Positions 16,002 through 42,590 of a DNA stretch of 64,000 nt are shown piece after piece. The notes under the pieces are model-generated. The model was not told the DNA's origin, searched no databases, and worked only from the letters and a program-made list of their open reading frames with translations. The stretch comes from an uncultured Caldilinea sp. (GTDB taxonomy: Bacteria > Chloroflexota > Anaerolineae > Caldilineales > Caldilineaceae). The stretch spans positions 22,307 through 86,306 of the forward strand of contig NZ_CAKZMJ010000036.1 in assembly GCF_937128415.1 (NCBI RefSeq). The letters run 5' to 3'. The position numbers were made by a program, and so were the translations under genes. How positions within the stretch are numbered: the stretch's first letter is position 1; the number at the start of each line of letters is the position of its first letter.

Positions 16002-17000
16002 TCAGCAGTTGATGTAAGCCGCCGAAGCGCACGGGGCGTCCAACAAGGGGGTCAGCTCCTCGTCGAGCCAGCAGAGCGTCAGGGAGCAGCCGGCCATGTC
16101 GAGCGAAGTGACCATTTCGTTGACGATCGGCTTGTAGGGCGAAAGTCCTTCGGCCAGCAGGCGGCGATGCACGTCCTTGTAGAGCACGAACATTTCTTCG
16201 TACTGGGTGGCGCCCAGGCCGTTGAGCAACACCGCCACCGTCGATCCGGCGTCGGGCGGCGCGTCGGCGAGCAGTGCGTCCAGCAACAGGTCGGCGATCT
16301 CGCGCGCCGGTCGCATGTGGCTGGATTGTACGCCCGGCTCGCCGTGCACGCCCAAGCCCAGCTCCATGCGGCCGGGTTCGACGGTGAAGAGCGGCGCCGA
16401 TTGCCCAGGAAGGGTGCAGCCGCCAAAGGCTACGCCAAAGGAGCGCGTGCGTGCGTTGGCCTTGCGCGCCAGCCGCTCGACCTCGTCGAGGCTGTCCCCG
16501 CGTGCAGCCGCAGCGCCTGCAATTTTGAAGACAAAAAAGTCGCCCGCGATGCCGCGGCGCTCGTCCTCCTGCCCGCGCGGGGCGGAGGCGACGTCGTCGG
16601 TGACGCGCACGGTGCGCACGTCGATCCCCTCCTCCTGGCAGCGCAGCTCCGCCATGTCGAAGTTGAGCACGTCGCCGCTGTAGTTGCCGTAGCAGTAGAG
16701 CACGCCGGCGTCGCTCGCCACCGCCTTGGTGACGCGATAGACCTGCTCCGCCGAAGGGGCCGCAAAGACGTTGCCCATCACCGCCGCAGCCGCCAACCCA
16801 GGCCCGACGTAGCCGCAAAAAGCCGGGTAGTGGCCGGAGCCGCCGCCGATCACGAGCGCCACCTTGCCCGGCCGCGGCGCATCGAGCGCCATTACGCCGG
16901 AGGCGCCGGGCACGCGGCGGACGAAGCGGCCATAGGCGGCCACAAAGCCTTCGATCAACTCTTCACGGAAATCGGCCGGATCGTTGTAGAGTTTGGTCAT
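16002..17000 (-). CDS. dhaK: dihydroxyacetone kinase subunit K (first copy, divergent)
   Basis: This 332-residue DAK1-domain protein starts MTKLYNDPADFREELIEG after an ideal RBS (GGGAGGAGGAGG). Substrate-binding features are GGGSGHYPAFCGYVGPGL and the GVHGEPGVQ motif, whose His binds the keto carbonyl covalently in known DhaK proteins. YCYGNYSGDVLNFDMA is also typical. It differs clearly from the second DhaK in this window (GHYPAF against GHEPLH), so the two may use different ketoses such as dihydroxyacetone versus a tetrulose. It precedes its DhaL by 10 bp. Confidence 0.9.
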   Translation of the reverse strand: MTKLYNDPADFREELIEGFVAAYGRFVRRVPGASGVMALDAPRPGKVALVIGGGSGHYPAFCGYVGPGLAAAAVMGNVFAAPSAEQVYRVTKAVASDAGVLYCYGNYSGDVLNFDMAELRCQEEGIDVRTVRVTDDVASAPRGQEDERRGIAGDFFVFKIAGAAAARGDSLDEVERLARKANARTRSFGVAFGGCTLPGQSAPLFTVEPGRMELGLGVHGEPGVQSSHMRPAREIADLLLDALLADAPPDAGSTVAVLLNGLGATQYEEMFVLYKDVHRRLLAEGLSPYKPIVNEMVTSLDMAGCSLTLCWLDEELTPLLDAPCASAAYINC

Positions 17001-17110
17001 TGCGCCTCCTCCTCCCTGGAGATGCTTCGTATTGGAGATTCTTAGGAGCAACCGCCGTCGGTTGATGACCGACGTCTGGCGTCAGGCCACGCTTCCGGCG
17101 TGACATCCCG

Positions 17111-17169
17111 ACCGCGGCTGAGAGCCGCAGCTACGATAATTGCCCAGTTGTTTTGTTAAAAACCATCGT
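17111..17169 (+). repeat. dispersed palindromic element, copy A
   Basis: A hairpin (GCGGCTGAGAGCCGC) is followed by a conserved tail ending TTAAAAACCATC. The same 58-59 bp arrangement recurs at 42361-42418 with roughly three quarters identity, and its first half recurs inside the 7.2-7.7 kb array. It sits in the 199-bp gap between the cupin and dhaK genes. Confidence 0.7.
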
Positions 17170-17199
17170 TCGGCGCTGCGTCCTTCTCTGCTTCCCCCG

Positions 17200-17636
17200 C
17201 TACACCCGTATAAATGCAGCCACCTCTGGATTCCGCCGCAAGGCTTCGAGGTCGGCGGCGGTGGGAAGCTGTGGACGGTCGCGGCGCGCGTTGACGATGC
17301 AGAGGAAGCCCAACGGCTCATCGCCCGCCGGCTGAAACTGATGCCACGTCATGGGAGGCACCAGGATCAGATCGTAGAGGCGAATGTCATGCACTGCATC
17401 GCCGACCAGGACGCGGCCTTCGCCGCGCACGACCATGACGGCGTGCTCGTGTTCGTGCCGCTCCAGCGTGGAATAGCCCCCCGGCGCCACCTCGAAGTAA
17501 CGCCACTGAAACTCCATCCCCTCACCTTCAAAAAGGGTCTGTCGGGTGACGTGGCGAAAGGTCGTCGTTCCATCCTGCTTGTATTCGAGCACCGGCGTGC
17601 CTTCCCAACGGCATTCGCCCAAATGCGCGCGGAAGA

Positions 17637-17640
<4 letters not shown>
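17200..17640 (-). CDS. cupin-domain protein
   Basis: This is a 146-residue single-domain cupin. Metal-binding motif 1 appears as LERHEHEHAVMVVRGEG and motif 2 as LVPPMTWHQFQPAGDEPLGF. The ATG overlaps the stop of the RuBisCO-like gene by 4 bp, so it is co-translated with it. Small cupins act as metal-dependent sugar(-phosphate) isomerases, oxygenases or ligand-binding proteins. Placement at the end of a ketose-phosphorylating operon suggests a sugar isomerase or epimerase, which is inference. Confidence 0.85.
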
Positions 17641-18740
<1,100 letters not shown>

Positions 18741-18758
18741 GGTGACTTTCCTTTGGAC

Positions 18759-23984
<5,226 letters not shown>

Positions 23985-23999
23985 GGGCGGCTCCATCAA

Positions 24000-24033
24000 G
24001 AAGTCATGGTGTTGGAAGTCACGGTGTTGGAAG

Positions 24034-24044
<11 letters not shown>
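24000..24044 (+). repeat. 15-bp direct repeat, three tandem copies
   Basis: GAAGTCAYGGTGTYG occurs three times end to end (24000-24014, 24015-24029, 24030-24044) with one mismatch per pair. It overlaps the last codons and stop of the ATPase gene and fills most of the gap to dhaK. Translated on the minus strand it reads HRDFQ repeats. Confidence 0.85.
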
Positions 24045-25146
<1,102 letters not shown>

Positions 25147-25150
25147 AGGT

Positions 25151-26257
25151 TCACTCCGACACTTTGCAAACGCCGATGCGGCGTCCTTCTTGAAAGACCA
25201 CCATCTGCTGCGGGGGAATGCTGATGCGCACAACTTGATCGATCTCCACGTGCTGTTGCGTCTGGTCGTCGCTGCGCAGCACGGTGGTGAGCACGACGCC
25301 GTTCACGTCCAGGTAGACGATCTCCTCGCCGCCCAGGTCCTCGCGCAACAGGACCTTCGCCTGATGGGTCAGCCAGCCGTCGGCGGGCGGCGCGCCGATG
25401 CGAATGTGCTCCGGCCGCACGCCGACCTGGACGTCGCCGAAGGGTTTTTCCGGTCGCTCGCCGTCGAACTTCATGCAGGCGAGGGGCGTCTCCACCAGCA
25501 GTTCACCGCTTTGTTGCCGCAACATGCCCGGCGTCAGGTTCGCCTGTGGAAAGGCGACGTGATGCATGGTCTGCACGCGCTGAGGGTTGGCGTAGAGCGC
25601 CTCCGGCGCGCCGCATTCGACGATCTCGCCGGCGTCGAGCACGGCGATCTTGCTGGCGAGCATGAGCGACTCGACGGCGTCCGAGGTCGTGTAGATGAAA
25701 GTGACCTTGAGCAGCTCCTGCGTGCGCTTGAGGTCGTCGATCAGGCGTTCGCGCAGCTTGAAGTCGAGGCCGACCAGCGGGTCGTCGAGCACGTAGATGT
25801 CGGTGCGCTTGATCAGGCCGCGCGCGATTGCCACGCGCTGCTTTTGGCCGCCGCTCAACTGGTCGGGCTTGCGATCGAGCAGGTCCTGGATGCCGAGCAG
25901 CCCGGCGACGCGCTGCACTTCCGGCTCGATCTCGGCCTTGGGCACGCGCGCCAGGTCGAGCGGATAGGAGATGTTCTGACGCACGGTGAAATGCGGGTAG
26001 AGGGCAAAGGATTGCGGCACGTAGCCGATGTTGCGCTCCCCGGCGGAAAGCTTGGAGACGTCGGCCCCGCGCAAGATCACGCGCCCCTGATCCGGCGCTT
26101 CCAGGCCGGTCAGCAGCCGCACGAGCACCGATTTTCCCGAAGCAGGCAGCCCAAAGACCACCATGAAATCGCCTGACTCAACGGTCAGGCTCACATCTTT
26201 CAAAACTTGTTTGCGGCCATAGCGTTTGGCCAGATTCTGCAATTCGACAGCAATCAT
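25151..26257 (-). CDS. ABC transporter ATP-binding protein 1 (degenerate catalytic site)
   Basis: This 368-residue ATPase with TOBE tail (VQVGVRPEHIRIGAPP) has Walker A GLPASGKS and a canonical signature LSGGQKQRVAIARG. Walker B is IYVLDDP, with Asp in place of catalytic Glu, and the switch region is IYTTSDAVES, with no His. ATG at 26257. Its defects complement those of ATPase 2: one composite site of the dimer would be fully consensus, the other degenerate. It lies 27 bp after the small membrane protein gene and 4 bp before ATPase 2. Confidence 0.88.
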   Translation of the reverse strand: MIAVELQNLAKRYGRKQVLKDVSLTVESGDFMVVFGLPASGKSVLVRLLTGLEAPDQGRVILRGADVSKLSAGERNIGYVPQSFALYPHFTVRQNISYPLDLARVPKAEIEPEVQRVAGLLGIQDLLDRKPDQLSGGQKQRVAIARGLIKRTDIYVLDDPLVGLDFKLRERLIDDLKRTQELLKVTFIYTTSDAVESLMLASKIAVLDAGEIVECGAPEALYANPQRVQTMHHVAFPQANLTPGMLRQQSGELLVETPLACMKFDGERPEKPFGDVQVGVRPEHIRIGAPPADGWLTHQAKVLLREDLGGEEIVYLDVNGVVLTTVLRSDDQTQQHVEIDQVVRISIPPQQMVVFQEGRRIGVCKVSE

Positions 26258-26284
26258 GCGTCGCCCGTTTCTCGCTAGGTGTTG

Positions 26285-26572
26285 TCACCGCCCCAACGAC
26301 GCCAACCACGGCGCCAGAGCGATGCTGATGGCGAAGATCAAAACGATCAGAGAGACAAACCAGAGATAAAGCAACGCCGAGCGCCTGAAATTGGCCGTCG
26401 GCGGGATGTTGCCGACGGCGATCTGGCTCAGCGCAGAGAGCACCAGCGAAACCAGGCCGATCTGGTAAAGACGCATGCTCACCTGCTGGCCGATCAGCAC
26501 GATGCTGATCAACATCCACGCCACCAACACAGCCTGCAGCGTCGCAGCAAACGGACGTCTGGCGATGTTCAT
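26285..26572 (-). CDS. small integral membrane protein of the polyol ABC transporter operon
   Basis: This is a 95-residue protein starting MNIARRPFAATLQAVLVA, with about three hydrophobic segments (AWMLISIVLIG, IGLVSLVLSALSQIAV, LWFVSLIVLIFAISIALAP) and almost no soluble part. The ATG follows the permease stop by 1 bp with GAGAGGTG as RBS. Rhizobial glycerol transporter operons carry a comparable small membrane protein next to the permeases, so an accessory subunit is likely. I see no catalytic motif. Confidence 0.75.
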   Translation of the reverse strand: MNIARRPFAATLQAVLVAWMLISIVLIGQQVSMRLYQIGLVSLVLSALSQIAVGNIPPTANFRRSALLYLWFVSLIVLIFAISIALAPWLASLGR

Positions 26573-26573
26573 C

Positions 26574-27407
<834 letters not shown>

Positions 27408-27408
27408 T

Positions 27409-28365
<957 letters not shown>

Positions 28366-28398
28366 ATGGATTCTCAGACTGATTGGTTACATTTCATC

Positions 28399-28447
28399 GG
28401 CGCCGCCGACCTCCGCCTGGCGAAAACCGACCGGCCGCGGCGGCGCC
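28399..28447 (-). terminator. 10-bp inverted repeat between binding-protein and permease genes
   Basis: GGCGCCGCCG (28399-28408) pairs perfectly with CGGCGGCGCC (28438-28447). It lies 14 bp downstream of the binding-protein stop on the minus strand and has no T run. Probably an mRNA-stabilising or partially terminating hairpin. Confidence 0.6.
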
Positions 28448-28461
28448 AGATGACTCCGCCA

Positions 28462-30003
<1,542 letters not shown>

Positions 30004-30069
30004 GGTTGGATTGCCTCCTTTTTCCATCAACTGGATAGCCATTTATCGTTCCACGCAGGACGACGGAAG

Positions 30070-30083
30070 CGCTCTGCGCAGAG
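30070..30083. promoter_or_regulatory. perfect 14-bp palindrome between SDR and binding-protein genes
   Basis: GCTCTGCGCAGAGC is perfectly self-complementary and lies in the 148-bp gap upstream of the binding-protein gene. It could be a protein-binding site or a short RNA hairpin; no promoter hexamers were seen beside it. Confidence 0.35.
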
Positions 30084-30151
30084 CACACAGAACAACGCTG
30101 GGGAGCTCCATTTCCAGGGTTCGATCCAAGAAGCGACTTCATGAACGCTTC

Positions 30152-30922
<771 letters not shown>

Positions 30923-31085
30923 AGATCACCTCTTGCGTTTTATCGATGGGTGTTGATTCGGGTTGCGCTTTGTATGAGTGACGTCAGTTGCAAACACATT
31001 CATTGCGCCGGAATGAATGCACCGCGCAGCGCGCAAGCAAGCCTCGCGGCCAGAGGCGTCATCGCCAGAGACGTTCGGCAAGTGC

Positions 31086-31148
31086 GCACATATTTTCCAC
31101 CAATGCACGGACGTGCAAGATGGTAACACAACCATGATGGGTTGTCAA
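31086..31148 (-). promoter_or_regulatory. promoter P2 with operator-like sequence, in front of the SDR-transporter-Dha kinase operon
   Basis: Read on the minus strand: TTGACA (31143-31148), 17-bp spacer, TACCAT (31120-31125). The spacer contains an inverted repeat ACAACC-N6-GGTTGT (31128-31145). Just downstream of the -10 lies TTGCACGTCCGTGCA (perfect 14-bp palindrome apart from two central bases, 31104-31117), then GTGGAAAATATGTGC (31086-31100). The downstream elements match those at promoter P1. The rest of the 281-bp gap to the SDR start is an untranslated leader of about 190 nt in which I see no convincing gene. Confidence 0.7.
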
Positions 31149-31203
31149 TTCGCTGAAAAACGGCCTCTTCGCCTCGAGTGTGCGCGGAGAGCGCGCAGGG
31201 TTG

Positions 31204-32361
31204 CTACGCTGCAGCCAGCAGCACGGCGGTCAGCTCCTCGTCGGTGAGGACAATAGGGTTCGCCTTCATGCTCGACGCTGCACGCGCCTTGGCGACCACC
31301 AGCGGAGCGTCGTCATTCTTAAAGCCATAGTGAGAAAGGGGCGGAATCTCGAAGGCGTTGACCAGCGAGCGCAGCCAGGCGATGGCGTCCTCGATGGTGG
31401 CGTCCGCGCCGCCGGTGAGTAAAACCGCCAGCTCGGCGTAGCGCGCCAGGGCCGGATGATTCGGCTGGCGTTGGCGCAAGGCGCGCACATTGGCGGCGCA
31501 CACTTCGGGCAGCAAGGCGGCGCAGATGGCGCCATGCGGCGCGTGATACATGCCGCCGAAGGGGCCGGCGAAGCCGTGCACGGCGCCAAGGCCGGCGTTG
31601 GCAAGCGCCAAACCGCCGCAGAGGCTGGCGAAGGCCATATCGCGCCGCGCGGCGACGTTGCGCCCATCGCGCACGACGATCGGCAACGCACGGGCGGCGT
31701 GGCGCAGCCCCTCGCGACAGATGGCGTCGGTCAGTGGGTTGGCCCGGCTCGACACGAACGGCTCGATCAGTTGGGTGAGCGCATCCATGCCGGTGGCGGC
31801 GCTCACCGAGGGGGGAGCAGAATACGTGAGCTCCGGATCGACCAGCGCCACGCGCGGCAACATGGTGGCGCTGCGCACGCTCACCTTGACGCCATGCTGT
31901 GGGGAGGCGAGCACGGCGTTGCGCGTCACCTCGCTGCCGGTGCCCGCAGTGGTGGGAATGGCGATCACAGGCAGGGAGGGGTTCGTCAGCGGCTGCGCCT
32001 TGCCGATCACCTCCAGGTAATCAAAAACATCGCCCGGATTGGCGGCCAGGGCGGCGATCGCCTTCGCAGCGTCGATGGCGCTGCCGCCGCCGAAACCGAT
32101 CACCAGTTCCGCCTTGCTGCGCTGCGCAGCCTCGACGCCGGCCACGGCGTCGGCGACGGTGGGTTCGCCGGCCACGCTGAAAACAGCCGCCTTGATTTCG
32201 GCGGCCTCGAGCAGATCGAACAGCGGCTGCGCACGCTCCGGGTGGGCGCCGGTTACAACCAGCGCGCGCTTGCCCAGAGCGCCTGCCAACGCGCCCACCT
32301 CCTGCAACGTCCCCTCGCCGAAGAGAATGCGTTGCGCAGTGGCGAATTCAAACTTAGACAT
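31204..32361 (-). CDS. iron-containing alcohol dehydrogenase (maleylacetate reductase/glycerol dehydrogenase-like)
   Basis: This is a 385-residue group III dehydrogenase. NAD site GFGGGSAIDAAKAIA, then IPTTAGTGSEVT and the metal-binding region with ATGMDALTQLIEP and HGFAGPFGGMYHAPHG, where the last His residues would bind the metal. RBS AAAGGGGAACGG. It is 12 bp downstream of the GpsA-like gene on the same strand, so likely the last gene of the P1 operon. Such enzymes interconvert alcohols and carbonyls such as glycerol/dihydroxyacetone or lactaldehyde/propanediol. Confidence 0.9.
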   Translation of the reverse strand: MSKFEFATAQRILFGEGTLQEVGALAGALGKRALVVTGAHPERAQPLFDLLEAAEIKAAVFSVAGEPTVADAVAGVEAAQRSKAELVIGFGGGSAIDAAKAIAALAANPGDVFDYLEVIGKAQPLTNPSLPVIAIPTTAGTGSEVTRNAVLASPQHGVKVSVRSATMLPRVALVDPELTYSAPPSVSAATGMDALTQLIEPFVSSRANPLTDAICREGLRHAARALPIVVRDGRNVAARRDMAFASLCGGLALANAGLGAVHGFAGPFGGMYHAPHGAICAALLPEVCAANVRALRQRQPNHPALARYAELAVLLTGGADATIEDAIAWLRSLVNAFEIPPLSHYGFKNDDAPLVVAKARAASSMKANPIVLTDEELTAVLLAAA

Positions 32362-32373
32362 CCGTTCCCCTTT

Positions 32374-33438
<1,065 letters not shown>

Positions 33439-33488
33439 AATCAATTCCCTGTTCCGTATGGTGGATTGGAGTTTCTGTTGATTTCACC

Positions 33489-35499
<2,011 letters not shown>

Positions 35500-35575
35500 G
35501 TCGGACCATGCTCCCCCTTTGTGTCTTCGCGCCTTGATGGTCGCCTACTTCGCACCCAGGGCGAATGCAGCAGCT

Positions 35576-37129
<1,554 letters not shown>

Positions 37130-37142
37130 AGTTCTGTCCTTC

Positions 37143-37922
37143 CTATCGCATTTCCTGGCCGCCGTTGACGTTGATCGCCTGGCCGGTCATGTAGCTCGCC
37201 TGATCTGAGGCCAAAAACAACAATGCGTTGCACACATCGTCGTAGGTGCATGGCCGGCGCAACGGAACGGCGTCGATGTATTTCTGGCGCACTTCTGCTT
37301 CCGTGATCTGGAAACGCGCTGCGTACTGTTTGTACAACGAATTCACCCATAGCGGCGAATCGAGCAGATGGCCGGGGCAGATGGCGTTGACGCGAATTCC
37401 ATATTCCGCCAGCTCAAGCGCCAGGCTCTGCGTCAGTCCGATGCCCGCCGCCTTGCTGGCGCAATAGGCGCCGTTGCCGAAGCTGCCGCGCAGGCCGGAG
37501 ATGGAGTTGATCTGAATGATGACGCCCCTCCGCTGCGCCTTCATGACAGGAGCGACATATTTGGCGCACAGGAAGTAGCCGGTCAGGTTGACGTCGATCA
37601 CGCGACGGAAACTGGCGCTGTCCAGCTCGGTCGCCTGACCGGCGATCACGACGCCGGCATTGGCGACGAGCAGATCGATGCGGCCCCAGGCGGCGACCGT
37701 CTGAGCGACCATCGCCGCCACATCTTCCTCCACCGTGACGTCAGCGTGCACGGCCAGGGCAGGGCGTCCGGTGAGTTGTTCCAGCTCCTGCGCTGTGGCG
37801 CGTGCGCTCTCGGCGTTGCGATCCACGACCGCCACCTGTGCGCCCGCCTCCGCCAGCCTTCGGCAGATCGCCTGTCCCAAGCCCTGGCCGCCACCGGTGA
37901 CGATGGCGATTTGGTTATTCAT
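37143..37922 (-). CDS. SDR, sorbitol-6-phosphate 2-dehydrogenase (SrlD)-like
   Basis: This 259-residue SDR has TGGGQGLG (cofactor), NAGV, and the S-Y-K set in INSISG and GAYCASKAAG. The C-terminal part (SPLWVNSLYKQYAARF, YIDAVPLRRPCTYDDV, SYMTGQAINVNGGQEMR) closely follows the SrlD family. It is the first gene after promoter P1 and would oxidise a polyol or polyol phosphate to a ketose form. Whether the substrate is phosphorylated depends on whether the FGGY kinase acts first. Confidence 0.9.
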   Translation of the reverse strand: MNNQIAIVTGGGQGLGQAICRRLAEAGAQVAVVDRNAESARATAQELEQLTGRPALAVHADVTVEEDVAAMVAQTVAAWGRIDLLVANAGVVIAGQATELDSASFRRVIDVNLTGYFLCAKYVAPVMKAQRRGVIIQINSISGLRGSFGNGAYCASKAAGIGLTQSLALELAEYGIRVNAICPGHLLDSPLWVNSLYKQYAARFQITEAEVRQKYIDAVPLRRPCTYDDVCNALLFLASDQASYMTGQAINVNGGQEMR

Positions 37923-38079
37923 GGGACCGGGACTTCCGGCGACCAGAGTGGGACGCGTCGCCGCGTGCGCATTGCACGTGACCGGGTTGCCTGCATCAGA
38001 ACCTCAACTCAAGCGAACACAAAAAGACTATTTGAATTTCCGGCTTTTTGGGAGCAAGCAGAAAATAGCTGCACCTATC

Positions 38080-38145
38080 TTGCACATTTGTCCACAGTGT
38101 GGACAAACTTGCAAACAGCGTAGCACAGTCAATAGGGATTGTCAA
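38080..38145 (-). promoter_or_regulatory. promoter P1 with long palindromic operator, in front of the srlD-like operon
   Basis: On the minus strand: TTGACA (38140-38145), 17-bp spacer, TACGCT (38117-38122). Three bases after the -10, positions 38080-38114 form a 35-bp palindrome with 17-bp arms (two mismatched pairs). Its core TTGTCCACA-G-TGTGGACAA (38088-38106) is perfect. A repressor bound there would block the start site. Parts of it (TTGCAAG, GTGGACAAATGTGC) recur at the same place in promoter P2. Confidence 0.8.
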
Positions 38146-38202
38146 GCGGGAAAATTGGGGACTGCAATTGCAACTCCGCGTTTCTGCAAGGATTGGGCGC
38201 CA

Positions 38203-40311
<2,109 letters not shown>

Positions 40312-40505
40312 AGCAACGATCTCGTAGTAACATATCAAGTCAAACATGGAGCACAAAAGCGATGAACTCTCACGCAGCCACCAGGCCGCCGATCTTCTTC
40401 CGTCCCTCTTCTTTGCGCCTCTGTGGCTTCGCGTTCATGTGCATTTGTCTTAAGCGCTCCAGCCGTCGATTCAGCATGTTACCGTGAATTCAGGGGGAGG
40501 CCAAG

Positions 40506-41590
<1,085 letters not shown>

Positions 41591-41594
<4 letters not shown>

Positions 41595-42265
41595 AGCGCA
41601 TGGCTGCCTTCTTATTCTCCCTCGCCGCCGGTTTTCTCTTCTATGCGCAACAGATCACCCTCGCCGCCGCTGCGCTTTCCGAGGGCAGGCGCCGAGGCCC
41701 CGGCAGACTTCTGGCCATCTTCGCCGGCGCCATCGCCGGCGATGCGCTCTGGATGGCTGCGGCGCTGCTTCTGCTCTACGCCACGGCGGAATTGACGCCG
41801 TTGCGCGTCATTTTCACCCTCGTGGGCGCCTTTTTCTTCCTGCGGCTGGCGTTGGGCGCGCTGCTGGACGCCCGCCAGGGCGCTGCGCCTCGCCTCGACT
41901 TGAACGAAGGGCGACAAGACTTTCGCAGCGGCGTCAGGACCGGCTTCACCAATCCCTACGCGCTTGGCTTCTGGGTGGGCGTGAGTGCAGCGGCGCTTCT
42001 CTTCACCGCGCCGCCCGTGGATCCGTCAGACTATGCGCTGACTTTCATCGGCCTCGTCCTCGGCGCCGCGTTGTGGGGCTTATTGCTGCTTGGGCTGCTC
42101 CGGCTTGAGCCGCCTGCAATCACCCGCGCCTTCCGCATCCTCAATCTCCTCTGCGGCGTCGGGGCGGCGCTGCTCGGCGCCTTTGCGCTGGGGACGGCGC
42201 TCATCCAGTTCAACAGCGAAGGCTTAGTCTTCTGGCGCTGCCTCAATTGCTCGCTCACGGCGTAA
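41591..42265 (+). CDS. LysE/RhtB-family amino-acid exporter
   Basis: This is a 224-residue membrane protein with about six spans. The family pattern is present (FLFSLAAGFLFYAQQITLAA at the start, RSGVRTGFTNPYALGFWVG in the middle, equal to the GFxxNxxNPK region though Lys is replaced). GTG at 41591 overlaps the aminotransferase stop; ATG at 41600 is an alternative. Likely exports a small amino acid. Confidence 0.8.
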
Positions 42266-42590
42266 CGCTTCTGTAACACATCGGAATTAAAATCTGCCGG
42301 CGCCATTTCATGGCCTTTGGGATTGGCGAATGATTTTGGCAATTTGCCGGTATGCCTAAAACCTGCGGCTACGAGCTGCAGCAACGACAATCGCCAAACG
42401 ATTTTGCGAAAAACCATCAGCCATTTTTTCGTTTTGAGCTTTAAGAAAACGTAAGCGATAATCGGAAAGGCGCAGCTACAATCCACGCCTCGCGCTCCAA
42501 CGCGTCGCCATGGGGAATGGCTCTCCGCCTCTCTATCCACCGATCATTGATTTCATCTAACCTGACATTCATCCAACAAGGAGCAAGCCA
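42266..42590 (+). repeat. intergenic region with dispersed palindromic element, copy B (42361-42418)
   Basis: This 325-bp gap has no convincing gene. It carries a second copy of the element at 17111-17169: GCGGCTACGAGCTGC hairpin, then the tail ending GCGAAAAACCATC. Related AT-richer sequence around it (TTGGCGAATGATTTTGGC and TCGCCAAACGATTTTGCG) may be decayed arms. The RBS AAGGAGC for the next gene is at its end. Confidence 0.65.

Noticed and set aside
30926..31135. 69-codon frame in the leader of the P2 operon (minus strand)
   Set aside because: It starts inside the promoter/operator, has no RBS and no coding-like composition.
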